From: Clostridia bacterium
GTDB taxonomy: Bacteria > Bacillota_E > SLMV01 > PUMD01
Assembly: GCA_003563755.1 (NCBI GenBank)
Contig: PWUB01000030.1
Location: 1 to 6,380 of the forward strand
DNA: 6,380 nt
Direction: 5' to 3'
Below are positions 5,967-6,380 of this stretch, piece by piece. The position numbers and the translations under genes were made by a program. The notes below the pieces were generated by a model. It made no database searches, was not told the origin of the DNA, and saw nothing but the letters and a program-made list of their open reading frames with translations. The stretch's first letter is position 1. Each line of letters begins with the position of its first letter.

Positions 5967-6203
5967 GTGGACGAGAAGGTGGATCTGATCAGGGAGCATC
6001 GGTACGAATACGGCCTCAACCGGTGCTGCGAGGCGCTCGCTCTATCCAAGGGCACATGGCATCATCGCATGAAGCATGAGGAACGCGAGGACGACGAGGA
6101 GGAGGCCGTTGTCAGGGAGGAGATACATTCGGCCATCGATTATCAGGCATCGCTGACCTATTTGGAACAACACTTATGGGGAGAGGATGCCGCTGCACCA
6201 TAG
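5967..6203 (+). pseudogene. IS3-family transposase OrfB, truncated before the DDE domain
   Basis: The frame opens at GTG 5967, two bases after the orfA stop. The first 58 residues match the N-terminal helical region of IS3 OrfB: LIREHRYEYGLNRCCEALAL, SKGTWHHRMKHE, then EEAVVREEIHSAID. Normal family members continue with a YGYRRI-like motif and a roughly 200-residue DDE integrase core. Here the frame runs into about 20 unrelated residues (YQASLTYLEQHLWGEDAAAP) and stops at 6203. No continuation is seen in the other plus-strand frames, so this is a break, not a simple frameshift. The product would lack the catalytic residues. The likely causes are insertion of a second element at about 6140 or a deletion. 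Confidence 0.8.
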
Positions 6204-6380
6204 CGCAAAATAGCCCTCTGATCCGTTCGAAAATGGGGGCGCAGATCCCATCCATACTGGTTATGCTCCCCGCTTCAGCCGTAAGCCCTTGAGGCAAGGG
6301 TGCTCGGCGTTAAGCGGGAGTGTGGCGATCGTGTTTAGTCTTGCGGTGGCCAAGGAAACCTAAGCGGGGGACACCCGGTC
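6141..6380. other. Unassigned sequence after the IS3 break, possibly edge of another element
   Basis: These 240 bases show no recognisable protein in any frame. The first part has AT-rich patches (CTATTTGGAACAAC, GCGCAAAATAGCC, CGAAAATGGGGGCGC) of the sort found in insertion-sequence ends, but I cannot name a family. The second part is highly structured, with the inverted repeat at 6266-6320 and TAAGCGGG copies at 6311-6318 and 6361-6368. The element continues beyond the right edge. Confidence 0.4.
6266..6320. repeat. Long imperfect hairpin with nested stem-loop (candidate structured RNA or element end)
   Basis: The left arm (6266-6281, CTCCCCGCTTCAGCCG) pairs with the right arm (6305-6320, CGGCGTTAAGCGGGAG). 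This gives CTCCC/GGGAG and GCTT/AAGC with one bulged C, a CA/GTT internal loop, and GCCG/CGGC. Nested inside is a perfect CCCTTG-AGG-CAAGGG stem (6286-6300). No U-run follows, so it is not a typical intrinsic terminator. It may be a domain of a structured RNA such as a group II intron, or a mobile-element end. Confidence 0.45.

Larger units (their letters stand above)
5633..6140 (+). mobile_element. IS3-family insertion sequence, left part, truncated
   Basis: The two-ORF layout (orfA, orfB in the -1 frame, A6 slippery run near the end of orfA) and the protein motifs are those of the IS3 family. The left boundary is a guess: TGTGGGTCTGTGG at 5633 starts with the TG typical of IS3 inverted repeats, but the matching right end is not in the window. 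The IS3-like sequence ends around 6138-6142, inside orfB, before the DDE transposase domain. The copy in this window is therefore non-autonomous unless the rest lies beyond an inserted element. Confidence 0.75.

Noticed and set aside
5457..5999. 180-codon minus-strand frame across the IS region
   Set aside because: It is antisense to intact orfA, and its product is low-complexity without recognisable motifs.
6112..6297. 61-codon minus-strand frame at the right edge
   Set aside because: It crosses the IS3 junction and the hairpin region, with no recognisable motif or ribosome site.

Overview
The window looks like a GC-rich bacterial chromosome segment. A run of six genes lies on the minus strand, and the damaged start of an insertion sequence sits at the right edge on the plus strand. 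Strong AGGAGG-type ribosome sites, a TTG start, and a methyltransferase and HD-GYP protein resembling clostridial families suggest Firmicutes (Clostridia-like). That placement is inference; no rRNA or marker gene is present.

Reading the minus strand in its direction of transcription, the genes are: a NimA-like pyridoxamine-phosphate-oxidase-fold flavoprotein (5206-4733); a creatininase-family amidohydrolase with the full metal-site motifs (4579-3782); a second, divergent creatininase-family protein (3771-2851); a membrane-dipeptidase (M19) homologue that has lost part of the usual metal site (2807-1809); a class I SAM-dependent methyltransferase (1812-886); and an HD-GYP cyclic-di-GMP phosphodiesterase-type protein that runs off the left edge (852-1). 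From 4579 leftward the gaps are 10, 43, -4 and 33 nt, so these five are very probably one operon. The NimA-like gene lies 153 nt upstream on the same strand. No characterised pathway known to me has this gene set. Two amidohydrolase-type enzymes next to a dipeptidase-type enzyme suggest hydrolysis of cyclic amides or peptides, or maturation of a small peptide product, but the substrate cannot be read from sequence.

The interval 5207-5631 is mostly non-coding. It holds the presumed upstream region of the minus-strand genes and a small plus-strand ORF with a degraded zinc-ribbon-like C-terminus.

From about 5633 rightward there is an IS3-family element: a candidate promoter, a small hairpin over the orfA ribosome site, an intact orfA, an A6 slippery site, and an orfB cut off before its DDE catalytic domain. 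After about 6140 the sequence no longer resembles IS3 orfB. The last 240 bases hold a strongly structured inverted-repeat region (6266-6320) and repeated TAAGCGGG blocks, possibly the edge of a second mobile element or a structured RNA such as a group II intron.
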